Below, one piece after another: positions 15,939-24,599 of a DNA stretch of 64,000 nucleotides. Where the stretch lies: NCBI RefSeq assembly GCF_009857435.1, contig NZ_WWCK01000006.1, forward strand, positions 579,029-643,028, read 5' to 3'. The stretch's first letter is position 1; each line of letters begins with the position of its first letter. The translations under genes were made by a program, and so were the position numbers. The notes under the pieces were generated by a model that had not been told where the DNA came from, ran no database searches, and saw nothing but the letters and a program-made list of their open reading frames with translations. Source of the DNA: Duganella rivi (GTDB lineage: Bacteria; Pseudomonadota; Gammaproteobacteria; Burkholderiales; Burkholderiaceae_D).

Positions 15939-17546
15939 TTACATGCGGAAGACGCCGAACTTGGTGTCTTCAATTTCCGCATTCAGCGCGGCGGACAGGC
16001 CGAGGCCCAGCACCATGCGGGTGTCTGCCGGATCGATCACGCCGTCGTCCCACAGGCGCGCGGTGGCGTAGTACGGGTGGCCTTGATGTTCGTATTGCTC
16101 TTTGATCGGCTGCTTGAATGCGGCTTCCTCTTCGGCGGACCATGCGCCGCCTTTGGCTTCGATGCCGTCGCGCTTGACGGTGGCCAGCACGGATGCGGCC
16201 TGGTCGCCGCCCATCACCGAGATGCGCGCGTTAGGCCACATCCACATGAAGCGCGGCGAGAAGGCGCGGCCGCACATGCCGTAGTTACCAGCGCCGAAGC
16301 TGCCGCCGATGATGACGGTGAACTTGGGTACGGCGGCGGTGGCGACAGCGGTCACCATCTTGGCGCCATTGCGGGCGATACCTTCATTCTCGTACTTGCG
16401 GCCGACCATGAAGCCGGTGATATTTTGCAGGAACACCAGCGGGATTTTGCGCTGTGCGCAAAGCTCGATGAAGTGCGCGCCTTTCAGTGCGGACTCGGAG
16501 AACAAGATGCCGTTGTTGGCGATGATGCCGACCTTCATGCCGAAGATGTGGGCGAAGCCGCACACCAGCGTGGTGCCGTAGCGCGCTTTGAATTCATCGA
16601 ACTCGCTGCCGTCAACGATGCGGGCGATCACTTCGCGTACATCGAAAGGCTTGCGGGTGTCGACCGGGATCACGCCGTACAATTCCTTGGCGGCGTAAGA
16701 TGGCTCCACGGCCTCGCGCAACGCGCCCTGCTGCGGCTTGGTGCGGTTCAAATTCGAGACGATGGTGCGGGCCAGCGACAGCGCGTGCAAATCGTTCTGC
16801 GCCAGGTGATCGGCCACGCCGGACAGGCGCGTATGCACATCGCCACCGCCCAAATCTTCTGCGGTGACGACTTCGCCGGTAGCCGCCTTCACCAGCGGCG
16901 GGCCGCCGAGGAAGATAGTGCCTTGCTCTTTGACGATGATGGATTCGTCGCTCATCGCCGGCACGTAAGCGCCGCCGGCGGTGCAGGAACCCATCACCAC
17001 AGCGATCTGCGGAATGCCCTTGGCCGAAAGGTTGGCCTGATTGTAGAAAATGCGGCCGAAGTGGTCGCGGTCCGGGAACACATCGTCCTGGTTCGGCAGG
17101 TTGGCGCCGCCGGAGTCCACGAGGTAGATGCACGGCAGGTTGTTCTGGTCAGCGATTTCCTGCGCGCGCAGGTGCTTTTTGACCGTCATCGGGTAGTAAG
17201 TGCCGCCCTTGACGGTGGCGTCGTTACAGACGATCACGCACTCCTGGCCGGCAACGCGGCCGATGCCGGTGATGATGCCGGCGGCTGGGGCGGCATCGTC
17301 GTACATGCCGTAGGCCGCCATCTGCGACAGTTCAAGGAAAGGCGTGCCGGGATCGAGCAGCATCTGGACGCGGTCGCGTGGCAGCAGCTTGCCGCGGGCG
17401 ACGTGCTTGGCCGAAGCCGCCTCGCCGCCGCCCAGCGCGATCTTGGCGACTTTGGCGTGCAAATCGTCGACGACGACCTGCATGGCGGCCGCGTTGGCCT
17501 TGAAATCCTCGCTGCGAGGGTTAAGTTTGCTTTCGATCTGCGGCAT
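15939..17546 (-). CDS. liuB: Methylcrotonyl-CoA carboxylase, carboxyltransferase beta subunit
   Basis: Carboxyltransferase partner of LiuD, 535 residues. It carries the two crotonase-like halves of the family: the N-half with IYLVDSGGANLPNQDDVFPD and GSCTAGGAYVPAM, the C-half with NITGFMVGRKYENEGIARNG and GSFGAGNYGMCGR. The start at 17546 is preceded by AAGGA. An 86-bp perfect palindrome ends 17 bases upstream, so the operon leader can fold into a very stable hairpin right before the ribosome site. Candidate LiuR sites lie further upstream inside the preceding gene. Confidence 0.95.
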   Translation of the reverse strand: MPQIESKLNPRSEDFKANAAAMQVVVDDLHAKVAKIALGGGEAASAKHVARGKLLPRDRVQMLLDPGTPFLELSQMAAYGMYDDAAPAAGIITGIGRVAGQECVIVCNDATVKGGTYYPMTVKKHLRAQEIADQNNLPCIYLVDSGGANLPNQDDVFPDRDHFGRIFYNQANLSAKGIPQIAVVMGSCTAGGAYVPAMSDESIIVKEQGTIFLGGPPLVKAATGEVVTAEDLGGGDVHTRLSGVADHLAQNDLHALSLARTIVSNLNRTKPQQGALREAVEPSYAAKELYGVIPVDTRKPFDVREVIARIVDGSEFDEFKARYGTTLVCGFAHIFGMKVGIIANNGILFSESALKGAHFIELCAQRKIPLVFLQNITGFMVGRKYENEGIARNGAKMVTAVATAAVPKFTVIIGGSFGAGNYGMCGRAFSPRFMWMWPNARISVMGGDQAASVLATVKRDGIEAKGGAWSAEEEAAFKQPIKEQYEHQGHPYYATARLWDDGVIDPADTRMVLGLGLSAALNAEIEDTKFGVFRM

Positions 17547-17563
17547 TGCTTTTCCTTTTCTAG

Positions 17564-17649
17564 CGGGGTCAGGTCCTCCATTTCTACACGGTCTCTACAG
17601 TAGGCGCGCCTACTGTAGAGACCGTGTAGAAATGGAGGACCTGACCCCG
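17564..17649. repeat. 86-bp perfect palindrome, element E
   Basis: Two 43-base arms are exact complements with no spacer, centred on GGCGCGCC between 17606 and 17607. The ends are CGGGGTCAG/CTGACCCCG, as in the other palindromic elements. It occupies the gap between the ychJ-like stop and liuB. As RNA it would form a 43-bp hairpin in the liu-bio leader. Confidence 0.95.
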
Positions 17650-17660
17650 GAGTCTCATAT

Positions 17661-18098
17661 TTATTCTGGAAAACTACCGTCAACGTAAAACCAGCGCAGG
17701 TCTCCTCCTTCTGCCGGTTCGCGTACAAAGTTGCTGATCTCGTGCAGGCGCTGGGCCCGGCCATTGATCTTGAACCGGGCCACAAACTCCACCGTATCCT
17801 TGGTCAGGCCGGGCTCTTCTGCTTTACGTTGACGTAAACGTAAAGCAGATTTTACCTCAAGTCCCAGCCATTGCACCTTTTCCTCTTCGCTCATGATGGG
17901 CTCGGTCGGGCGGGTGCTGGCGTGCCACGTGGCCAGCAGGTAGGGCTCGTTGCGCTGGCCGTAGGCGGTATAGCGCGAGCGCATCAGTGCCTCGGCGGTC
18001 GGCGCGATGGCGCTACCATCGATGTACGGGCCGCAGCAGGTGGCTAGCGAGGGGCCGCCGCAAGGGCAGCCGGCGGGCGCGGTGGACTTCTTGGACAT
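17661..18098 (-). CDS. YchJ-family SEC-C motif protein
   Basis: Protein of 145 residues with an N-terminal zinc-binding SEC-C-like cysteine cluster (CPCGGPSLATCCGPYIDG) followed by an NTF2-like domain (AEALMRSRYTAYGQRNEPYLLATWH ... WFYVDG). This is the YchJ/UPF0225 architecture; its function is not established. The ATG at 18098 gives the cluster its normal N-terminal position. The gene contains a 13-bp-arm inverted repeat resembling a LiuR operator, so part of its sequence may serve as the control region for liuB downstream. Confidence 0.88.
   Translation of the reverse strand: MSKKSTAPAGCPCGGPSLATCCGPYIDGSAIAPTAEALMRSRYTAYGQRNEPYLLATWHASTRPTEPIMSEEEKVQWLGLEVKSALRLRQRKAEEPGLTKDTVEFVARFKINGRAQRLHEISNFVREPAEGGDLRWFYVDGSFPE
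17818..17849 (-). promoter_or_regulatory. Candidate LiuR operator inside the ychJ-like gene
   Basis: Perfect 13-bp arms, TCTGCTTTACGTT at 17818-17830 and its complement at 17837-17849, with spacer GACGTA. The ACGTT-N6-AACGT core matches the sites around liuR and liuA at 40409-40429 and, in part, 40832-40852. It lies about 270 bases before liuB, the first gene of the liu-bio run. A half-site (ACGTTGACGG on the minus strand) sits nearer, around 17678-17688. No clear -10 is seen, so the exact promoter is unknown. Confidence 0.55.
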
Positions 18099-18192
18099 GG
18101 TCGGAACAGCCGGGGCTGGTGATGCAAACCCCGCATTATCCGCCAAATATGCGCATTCTGCCGTCCCGCGAGTTACGCTAGATGTAGAAAAA

Positions 18193-18222
18193 TTGTTGGT
18201 TCTTCCGCATCGCTATTACACT
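18193..18222 (+). promoter_or_regulatory. Promoter of the gntR-murQ operon
   Basis: TTGTTG at 18193-18198 and TACACT at 18217-18222 are 18 bp apart, with the predicted start close to 18229 and an AGGAG ribosome site before the ATG at 18243. No clear GntR operator palindrome is seen here. Confidence 0.5.
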
Positions 18223-18242
18223 AGAGGCGTGAGGAGAAATGA

Positions 18243-18983
18243 ATGAGCGATACCAGTTTTGAATTCAAGGCGGATGCCAACGACAGTTCGCCGTTGTACA
18301 TGCAAATTGCCCGCAAATTGAGCGACGATGTGCTCAACGGCCGCTACCAGGTGGATCAGGCACTGCCGTCTGAACGCACTTTGTCGGAGCTGTTGAACGT
18401 GTCGCGGGTCACCGCGCGCAAGGCTATCGACCAGCTGGTGGATCAGGGATTGGTGGTGCGCCGTCGCGGATCGGGCAATTATATTGCGCCGCGCATCGAG
18501 CAGCCTTTGTCCAACCTCACCAGTTTTTCGGAACAATTGCAGCAGCGCGGCCATATTCCCGGCTCGCGCTGGCTCAAGCGCGCGGTGGTGACGCCAACGC
18601 CGGAAGAACAACTGAGTCTCGGTTTGTCGCCGTATTCCAAGGTGGCGCGGCTGGAACGCCTGCGCCTTGCGGATGATGTGGTGATGGCCTACGAAGTGTC
18701 GGTACTGCCGCAGACCGTGCTCAACGACCCGAACGCGGTCGGGAACTCGCTCTACCAATACCTGGAAAGCATCAACAAGGCGCCGGCACGCGCCCTGCAG
18801 CACATCCGCGCCATGAATGCGTCGGCCGAGCTGGCCAAGCAGCTGGGCGTGCCGGAGGGACAGGCAGTGCTGTACATCACCCGTATCGCCTATCTGGACT
18901 CGGGCGAGGCGATGGAGTTGACGCACTCGTATTGCCACAGCGATCACTACGACTTCGTGGCGGAGATGCGCCGCGCAACCTGA
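18243..18983 (+). CDS. GntR/HutC-family regulator of amino-sugar use
   Basis: Transcription factor of 246 residues. The winged helix-turn-helix lies at about 15-80 (LPSERTLSELLNVSRVTARKAIDQLVDQGLVVRRRGSGNYIA) and the C-terminal UTRA ligand domain at about 95-240 (FSEQLQQRGHIPGSRWL ... MELTHSYCHSDHYDFVAEM). NagR/DasR-type members of this subfamily sense phosphorylated amino sugars such as GlcNAc-6-P. It starts the recycling operon, 4 bases before murQ, and therefore probably represses it until cell-wall amino sugars are available; the effector is inferred from neighbours only. Confidence 0.9.
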   Translation: MSDTSFEFKADANDSSPLYMQIARKLSDDVLNGRYQVDQALPSERTLSELLNVSRVTARKAIDQLVDQGLVVRRRGSGNYIAPRIEQPLSNLTSFSEQLQQRGHIPGSRWLKRAVVTPTPEEQLSLGLSPYSKVARLERLRLADDVVMAYEVSVLPQTVLNDPNAVGNSLYQYLESINKAPARALQHIRAMNASAELAKQLGVPEGQAVLYITRIAYLDSGEAMELTHSYCHSDHYDFVAEMRRAT

Positions 18984-18987
18984 CACC

Positions 18988-19866
18988 ATGCTGAAAACCG
19001 AGACGCCGAGTACGCAGCACACCGAACTGGACTTGTACCCGGTGCAGGATCTGGTCGACGCTCTGATCGACGACCAGGCGCAGGCGGCGCAGGCCGTGAA
19101 AGCGGCCTCGGCCAGCATCAGCGCGGCGGTGGAGGCGATGGCGCCGCGCGTGGCGGCAGGCGGGCGCTTGATTTACGTTGGCGCCGGCACGTCGGGGCGG
19201 CTGGGCATCCTGGACAGCGTGGAGCTATTCCCCACTTTCTCATGGCCGCATGAGCGGGCGGTGCCGCTATTGGCAGGCGGCCTCGGCGCGATGTTCGAGG
19301 CGGTCGAAGGCGCGGAAGATGACCGTCAAAAAGGCGCGGCCGACTTGCGGCTGCTCTATCCCACTTACAACGATGTGATCTTGCTGATGGCCGCATCCGG
19401 CACCACGCCCTACGTGCTGGGCGCGCTGCAAGCGGCACGCACGGTCGGATCGCTGAGCGTGGGCATCGCCAACAACGCCGGCACGCCCCTGCTGACCGGC
19501 TGCGACGCGGGTATCTTGCTGGATACCGGCCCGGAACTGATTTCCGGCAGCACGCGGCTGAAGGCGGGCACGGCGCAGAAAATCGTCCTCAACACCTTAT
19601 CGACCGCGCTGATGGTGCGGCTCAACAAAGTCTACGGCAACTTGATGGTCGACCTGCACCCGACCAACGTCAAACTCACCGAGCGCACCGTCAGCCTCAC
19701 CATGCACGCCACCGGCGCGGATGCCGACACCGCCCGCGCCGCGCTGGAGCAATGCCAATACCAGGTCAAAGTCGCCATCGTCATGCTACTCAAAAAACAA
19801 ACCGCCGAGCAGGCGCTGGCCCTGCTCGACCAAACCAAGGGCAATGTCCGCGAGGCGTTGAAATAG
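18988..19866 (+). CDS. murQ: N-acetylmuramic acid 6-phosphate etherase
   Basis: Splits the lactyl ether of MurNAc-6-P to GlcNAc-6-P and D-lactate in murein recycling. The protein has 292 residues with a SIS fold. The phosphate loop is YVGAGTSGRLGILD, Glu80 (DSVELFPTF) and Glu110 (VEGAEDD) match the two catalytic glutamates of E. coli MurQ, and the second SIS loop is MAASGTTPYVLG. Immediately following are the transporter and kinase expected for this pathway. Its TAG stop directly abuts the ATG of the next gene. Confidence 0.95.
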   Translation: MLKTETPSTQHTELDLYPVQDLVDALIDDQAQAAQAVKAASASISAAVEAMAPRVAAGGRLIYVGAGTSGRLGILDSVELFPTFSWPHERAVPLLAGGLGAMFEAVEGAEDDRQKGAADLRLLYPTYNDVILLMAASGTTPYVLGALQAARTVGSLSVGIANNAGTPLLTGCDAGILLDTGPELISGSTRLKAGTAQKIVLNTLSTALMVRLNKVYGNLMVDLHPTNVKLTERTVSLTMHATGADADTARAALEQCQYQVKVAIVMLLKKQTAEQALALLDQTKGNVREALK

Positions 19867-21129
19867 ATGGCGCAACAGCGTAGTGCATGGGCTTGGGTGC
19901 CTAGTGTGTCGTTTGGGCAGGGCGTGCCGTACGTGGCGGTGATGATGCTGTCCACGGTGATGTACAAGAATCTCGGGATCTCGAATGCCGATCTGGCGTT
20001 TTACACGGCATGGCTGTATTTGCCTTGGGTGGTTAAGCCGCTGTGGTCGCCTATCGTGGAGATGTTCGGCACCAAGCGGCACTGGACGGTGTTGATGCAG
20101 CTGGTCGGCGGCGCAGGCCTAGCGGCGGTGGCGCTGACTTTGCATGCGCCGGATTTCTTCCGCTGGACGCTGGTGATTTTCTGGCTGATGGCGTTTAGCT
20201 CGGCCACGCACGATATTGCGTCTGACGGGTTTTATATGCTCGGCCTGCCCACGCAGCATCAGCAGGCCGCCTTTGTCGGCGTGCGCAGTGCGTTTTATAA
20301 GCTGGCGATGATCGGCGGCCAGGGCGGCTTGGTCTATCTCGCCGGCGAGTTGATCAAGTCAACCGGCGACCCGGCGCATGCCTGGTCGATGGTGTTTGCT
20401 TTGATGGCGGCGCTGTATCTTGCGCTGTGCGCATATCACCAGTTTGTGCTGCCGCGTCCGGCATCCGACCACAGCCACAGCACCGGCGGCGCGCTGTGGC
20501 AGGATTTTGTCCACACTTTCCGCAGTTTTTTCCAGAAGCCGGGCATAGGCGTGACGCTGGGCTTCCTGCTGCTGTACCGCCTCGGCGAGGCGCAGCTGCT
20601 GAAGATGGCCGCACCCTTCCTGCTCGATCCGCGCGACAAGGGCGGTCTCGGCCTCACCACCTCGGACTTTGGACTGGTCTACGGCACCATCGGCGTGTGC
20701 GCGCTGGTGATCGGCGGCTTGGCTGGCGGCGTGACCGTGTCGCGCTTCGGCCTCAAGCGCGCGCTGTTGCCGATGGTGTTCATCATGCACGTGCCGGACT
20801 TGGTGTTTGTCTACCTCGCCACCGCACTGCCGAGCGACCTCACACTGATTTCCATCTGCCTAGCGATTGAGCAGTTCGGCTACGGTTTCGGCTTTGCCGC
20901 CTTCATGCTGTACATGGTGCTGGTGGCCGATGGCGAGCACAAAACCGCCCACTACGCCATCTGCACCGGCTTTATGGCCCTCGGCATGATGTTGCCGGGC
21001 ATGGTGAGCGGCTGGATCCAGCAGCAGCTCGGCTATCAGCACTTTTTCATCTGGGCCTGCATTTCCACCCTGCCCGCGTTTGTCATGACGTTGTTAGTGC
21101 GCATTCCCGCCGGGTTTGGCCGGGAATAG
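19867..21129 (+). CDS. AmpG-like major facilitator permease
   Basis: Inner-membrane transporter of 420 residues with about 12 hydrophobic helices. The N-terminal helix set (VPSVSFGQGVPYVAVMMLSTVMYKNLGI) and the segment SSATHDIASDGFYMLGL resemble AmpG-type muropeptide permeases, which import GlcNAc-anhydroMurNAc peptides. Here it is adjacent to murQ with zero spacing, in an operon that also encodes an amidase and a dipeptidase, so import of murein fragments is the natural reading. The exact substrate (disaccharide-peptide or free MurNAc) is not determined by sequence. Confidence 0.82.
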   Translation: MAQQRSAWAWVPSVSFGQGVPYVAVMMLSTVMYKNLGISNADLAFYTAWLYLPWVVKPLWSPIVEMFGTKRHWTVLMQLVGGAGLAAVALTLHAPDFFRWTLVIFWLMAFSSATHDIASDGFYMLGLPTQHQQAAFVGVRSAFYKLAMIGGQGGLVYLAGELIKSTGDPAHAWSMVFALMAALYLALCAYHQFVLPRPASDHSHSTGGALWQDFVHTFRSFFQKPGIGVTLGFLLLYRLGEAQLLKMAAPFLLDPRDKGGLGLTTSDFGLVYGTIGVCALVIGGLAGGVTVSRFGLKRALLPMVFIMHVPDLVFVYLATALPSDLTLISICLAIEQFGYGFGFAAFMLYMVLVADGEHKTAHYAICTGFMALGMMLPGMVSGWIQQQLGYQHFFIWACISTLPAFVMTLLVRIPAGFGRE

Positions 21130-21167
21130 CCATTACAATACGGTCTCAACTGATTCGGAGAGTGGTC

Positions 21168-22850
21168 TTGGTTTTTAATGCGAAGAAGCGGCTGACTTTG
21201 TCGGCCGGCGTGGCGGCTGGTCTGGCGGCGCTGCTTGAAGGATGTTCCAGCACGCCGATGGCGCCGATGCCGGAGCCCGGCAGCACGCCGGGTGGGCCGG
21301 TTCCGCCTGCGGGTGCGCCGGGCGCCTCGCCTTCGGCCACGCCGCCGGTGCAGGCTGCTGTCAGCGCCACCGTGCCGCCGCCTGCGCCGCGTGAATTCCG
21401 CGCCGCGTGGGTGTCTACCGTCGCCAACATCGATTGGCCGAGCCGCAGCAATCTCACGCAGGCCAAGCAGCAAACCGAAGCCCTCGCCATTCTGGACCGC
21501 GCCAAGGCCCTGAATTTGAACGCCATCGTGCTGCAAGTGCGTCCTAGCGCTGATGCGATTTATCCGTCCGAGCTGGAGCCGTGGTCGGAGTTCCTCACCG
21601 GCCAGCAGGGCCGCCCACCGGCGCAGCCGTGGGATCCGCTGCAATTCTGGATCGAGCAGGCGCACGCGCGCGGCATGGAACTGCATGCGTGGTTCAATCC
21701 CTACCGCGCGCGCCATGCTACCGCCAAGTCGCCGCTGGCCGCGAACCACATCGGCCGCAAGCAGCCGGACGTGGTCAAATCGTATGGCCGTTATCTGTGG
21801 ATGGATCCGGGCGAAGCCGCCGCCTCGCAGCACACGCTGGACGTGGTGCTGGACGTGGTGCGCCGCTACGATATCGACGGCGTGCACATTGACGATTACT
21901 TCTACCCGTATCCGATCGATACGCCGAATGCGGCCGGGCCGGAAGGCGTGGCGCTCGATGGTGGCGTCGGCGGCAAGCAGGAACTGGAATTCCCGGATCA
22001 GGCTTCGTGGCAGCGCTACTTGCTGGCCGGCGGCACGCTGGATCGCCCGCATTGGCGGCGCCAGAACGTGAATTCGCTGATCGAAGCGATGTACCTCGGC
22101 ATCCGCAAGGAAAAAAGCTGGGTACGATTCGGCATCAGCCCATTCGGCATCGGCCGCCCGGACAAGCGCCCGGCCGGCATCATCGGCTTTAGCCAGTACG
22201 ACAAGCTGTATGCGGATGCGGAACTGTGGCTGGCCAACGGCTGGCTCGATTACCTTGCGCCGCAGCTGTATTGGCCGGTGTCGCAAGCGCCGCAAGCGTT
22301 CGACGTGCTGCTCGATTACTGGCTGGCGCAGAATACCCGCGCGCGCCACGTGTGGCCTGGGCTTTACACCAGCCGCATCGACAACAGCGCCAAGGCGTTC
22401 GCGCCGGAGGAAATCGTCAAGCAGATCGGCGTGACGCGCAGCCGCAGCGGCGTGCGCGGACATTTGCACTTCTCGATTGCGGCGCTGATGGAAAACCGCA
22501 AGGGCATCGCCGATCAATTGAAAGCGCAAGCCTATCAATCGGCAGCGCTGACACCGGCCACGCCGTGGCTGGGCGCCGATGCGCCGGCGGCGCCGCAAGC
22601 AGCGGCGCGGCGCGAGAGCAATGGCGTGGCGCTGAAGCTATCCGCCGGCGCCGGCAAGCCGGTGGCGCGGTACGCGATCTGGTCGCGCTACGGCACTGAA
22701 TGGCGCTTCGCGGTGGCTCCGGCTTCGCGCCCGGTGCTGCTGCTGGCCGACGATGCGGCAGGCGGCTCGGCGCAAGCCGTAGTGGTCAGCGCGGTCGACC
22801 GCCTTGGCAATGAAAGTGAACGTATCAACGTCTACAACCAACGGAGCTGA
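21168..22850 (+). CDS. Lipoprotein with GH10-like (DUF187) glycosyl hydrolase domain
   Basis: Exported lipoprotein of about 560 residues. A signal segment ends in LLEGC, followed by a Pro/Gly/Ala linker to about residue 75 and a TIM-barrel domain beginning EFRAAWVSTVANIDWPS. Further barrel segments are LNAIVLQVRPSADAIYPSE, MELHAWFNPYRA, GVHIDDYFYPYP and LDYLAPQLYWP. The family comprises putative glycoside hydrolases with little characterisation, some acting on murein-type glycans; within a recycling operon that is a fair inference. The start is probably TTG at 21168, five bases after GGAGAG, rather than GTG at 21162. The stop overlaps the next gene. Confidence 0.8.
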   Translation: MVFNAKKRLTLSAGVAAGLAALLEGCSSTPMAPMPEPGSTPGGPVPPAGAPGASPSATPPVQAAVSATVPPPAPREFRAAWVSTVANIDWPSRSNLTQAKQQTEALAILDRAKALNLNAIVLQVRPSADAIYPSELEPWSEFLTGQQGRPPAQPWDPLQFWIEQAHARGMELHAWFNPYRARHATAKSPLAANHIGRKQPDVVKSYGRYLWMDPGEAAASQHTLDVVLDVVRRYDIDGVHIDDYFYPYPIDTPNAAGPEGVALDGGVGGKQELEFPDQASWQRYLLAGGTLDRPHWRRQNVNSLIEAMYLGIRKEKSWVRFGISPFGIGRPDKRPAGIIGFSQYDKLYADAELWLANGWLDYLAPQLYWPVSQAPQAFDVLLDYWLAQNTRARHVWPGLYTSRIDNSAKAFAPEEIVKQIGVTRSRSGVRGHLHFSIAALMENRKGIADQLKAQAYQSAALTPATPWLGADAPAAPQAAARRESNGVALKLSAGAGKPVARYAIWSRYGTEWRFAVAPASRPVLLLADDAAGGSAQAVVVSAVDRLGNESERINVYNQRS

Positions 22851-22852
22851 TG

Positions 22853-23752
22853 ATGAGTGAACTCGGTCTGGGCATCGATGCAGGAGGCACGCAAACCCGC
22901 TGGGCGCTGGCTGATGCAGCCGGTGCTATCGTGGCCGAGGGCAGCGTGGGCGGCATGTCGGCCACGCAGATGAACAGCACCGCTGGCCGCGACGCGGTGC
23001 GCGGCATCTTCGCCATGCTGGCGACGCAGGTGCTGGCTGCGGCGCAGCCGGTGCGCGTGTGCGCTGGCTTGACCGGCTTCGATGGCGTCAGCACGCAGGC
23101 CGCGCAAATGCTGGCCGAGGTGCTGAACCTCGCCCCAGCTGCCGTCGGCATCCGCAACGACGTGGAGATTGCGTATCTCGACAGCTTTGCGCCGGGCGAA
23201 GGTTATCTGGTGTACGCGGGCACCGGCTCCATCGCCGCGTGGATCGATGCCGACGGCCAGTTCCACCGCGCCGGTGGGCGCGGCGTCACGCTCGATGACG
23301 GCGGCGGCGGTTTCTGGATCGCGCGCGAAGCCATGCGCCACATCTGGCGCCTGGAGGATGAACAACCGGGCGTGTGGCAGCAATCGGCCATGGCGCGCGC
23401 GGTGTTTGCGCACATCGGCGGCAGCGATTGGTCGGTGTCGCGCCAATTCATTTACGGGCAGGATCGCGGCGCGATCGGAAGGCTGGCGCTGGCCGTCGCT
23501 GCCAGTGCGGATGCCGATCCGGTGGCGCGCAACATCCTCGAACGGGCCGGATCGGAGCTGGCGCGCATTGCGCTGGCGCTGGTGGGCCGCTACGGTGAGC
23601 GTCCGATTGCGCTGGGCGGACGCGCTGCGCATCTGCATCCGTTGATCGCGCAGAGCATGCGGGCGACGCTGCCGGTCGAGTTGTCGCTGACGCCGCGCCA
23701 TACGCTGGCGCACCACGCCGCGGCGCGGATTGCTCTACACTCCCATCCTTGA
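22853..23752 (+). CDS. BadF/BadG-type ATPase, probable N-acetylhexosamine kinase
   Basis: ASKHA-fold protein of 299 residues. The phosphate-1 loop is LGIDAGGTQTRWALAD, a second is VYAGTGSIAAWID, with GRGVTLDDGGGGFWIAREAM between them. This is the subfamily that includes N-acetylglucosamine kinases (NAGK) and MurNAc kinases such as MurK. Next to murQ it would phosphorylate imported MurNAc (and/or GlcNAc) to supply MurNAc-6-P, a step that otherwise has no gene in this operon. Two ATGs overlap the preceding TGA; the second is better spaced from GGAG. Confidence 0.82.
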   Translation: MSELGLGIDAGGTQTRWALADAAGAIVAEGSVGGMSATQMNSTAGRDAVRGIFAMLATQVLAAAQPVRVCAGLTGFDGVSTQAAQMLAEVLNLAPAAVGIRNDVEIAYLDSFAPGEGYLVYAGTGSIAAWIDADGQFHRAGGRGVTLDDGGGGFWIAREAMRHIWRLEDEQPGVWQQSAMARAVFAHIGGSDWSVSRQFIYGQDRGAIGRLALAVAASADADPVARNILERAGSELARIALALVGRYGERPIALGGRAAHLHPLIAQSMRATLPVELSLTPRHTLAHHAAARIALHSHP

Positions 23753-23771
23753 ATCGCTACCGATACCGACT

Positions 23772-24599
23772 ATGAAGATTGTTCCCCTACTCGCCATGGC
23801 TGCCGTGCTGGCAGGTTGCGCCACGGTGCCGTCACCGGAGGCGCCGCGCCTGGATCGTTCGCTGTCGGCGCGCGGGCAGAGTGACCGCATCAAGTACGTG
23901 ATCCTGCATTACACGGTGAGTGACACGCCACGCTCGATCAAGACGCTGACCACCACCGACGTTAGCGCACACTATTTGCTGACGGATACGGAGCAGCCAT
24001 TCTTCTACGCGCTGGTGGACGAGTCGCGTCAATCCAATCATGCTGGTCTGAGTAGCTGGAAGATTTATAACCAGCTCAATTCAGCGTCCATCGGGATTGA
24101 GATTGTGAATCCAGGCTTCAAGGAGACGGCGCAGGGACGCGTGTATGCGCCGTTCTCGCAAGCGCAGATTGATCAGCTGATTTTGCTGTTGAAGGATATC
24201 GTCAAGCGCCACAACATCGCGCCGGGGAATATCCTCGGGCATAACGATATCGCGCCGCAGCGCAAGCAGGATCCGGGGCCGCTGTTCCCGTGGAAGCAGT
24301 TGGCCGATGCGGGACTGATTACGTGGCCGGAACCGAGCCGCGTGCTGGCGCGCGTGCCGGGCTACGTGCAGCAGTTGCCGGAGGTGGCGTGGTTCCAGCG
24401 CAAGCTGGCGGAAGTGGGTTATGCAGTGCCGCAAAACGGCGAGCTGGATCAGGCCACGCGCAACGTGGTGTCGGTGTTCCAGACCAAGTACCGGCCATCG
24501 CAATACGACGGCACGCCGGATGCGGAAACGGCGGCGATGCTGGATGTGTTGACTAGCCCTCTGCCCGTTGTCCCGCCAGCGTCTTCCGAAGGCCGATGA
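23772..24599 (+). CDS. amiD: N-acetylmuramoyl-L-alanine amidase, AmiD-like lipoprotein
   Basis: Zinc amidase removing stem peptides from (anhydro)muramic acid. The 275 residues begin with a lipoprotein signal ending VLAGCAT. The Amidase_2 domain (about 40-185) has zinc-ligand contexts YVILHYTVSD and ILGHNDIAPQRKQDPGPLFPW and the segment SIGIEIVNPG. A C-terminal peptidoglycan-binding domain follows (VAWFQRKLAEVGYAVPQNGELD). This matches E. coli AmiD, which sits in the outer membrane. ATG at 23772 places the signal sequence correctly; the end overlaps the dipeptidase gene by 4 bases. Confidence 0.93.
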   Translation: MKIVPLLAMAAVLAGCATVPSPEAPRLDRSLSARGQSDRIKYVILHYTVSDTPRSIKTLTTTDVSAHYLLTDTEQPFFYALVDESRQSNHAGLSSWKIYNQLNSASIGIEIVNPGFKETAQGRVYAPFSQAQIDQLILLLKDIVKRHNIAPGNILGHNDIAPQRKQDPGPLFPWKQLADAGLITWPEPSRVLARVPGYVQQLPEVAWFQRKLAEVGYAVPQNGELDQATRNVVSVFQTKYRPSQYDGTPDAETAAMLDVLTSPLPVVPPASSEGR

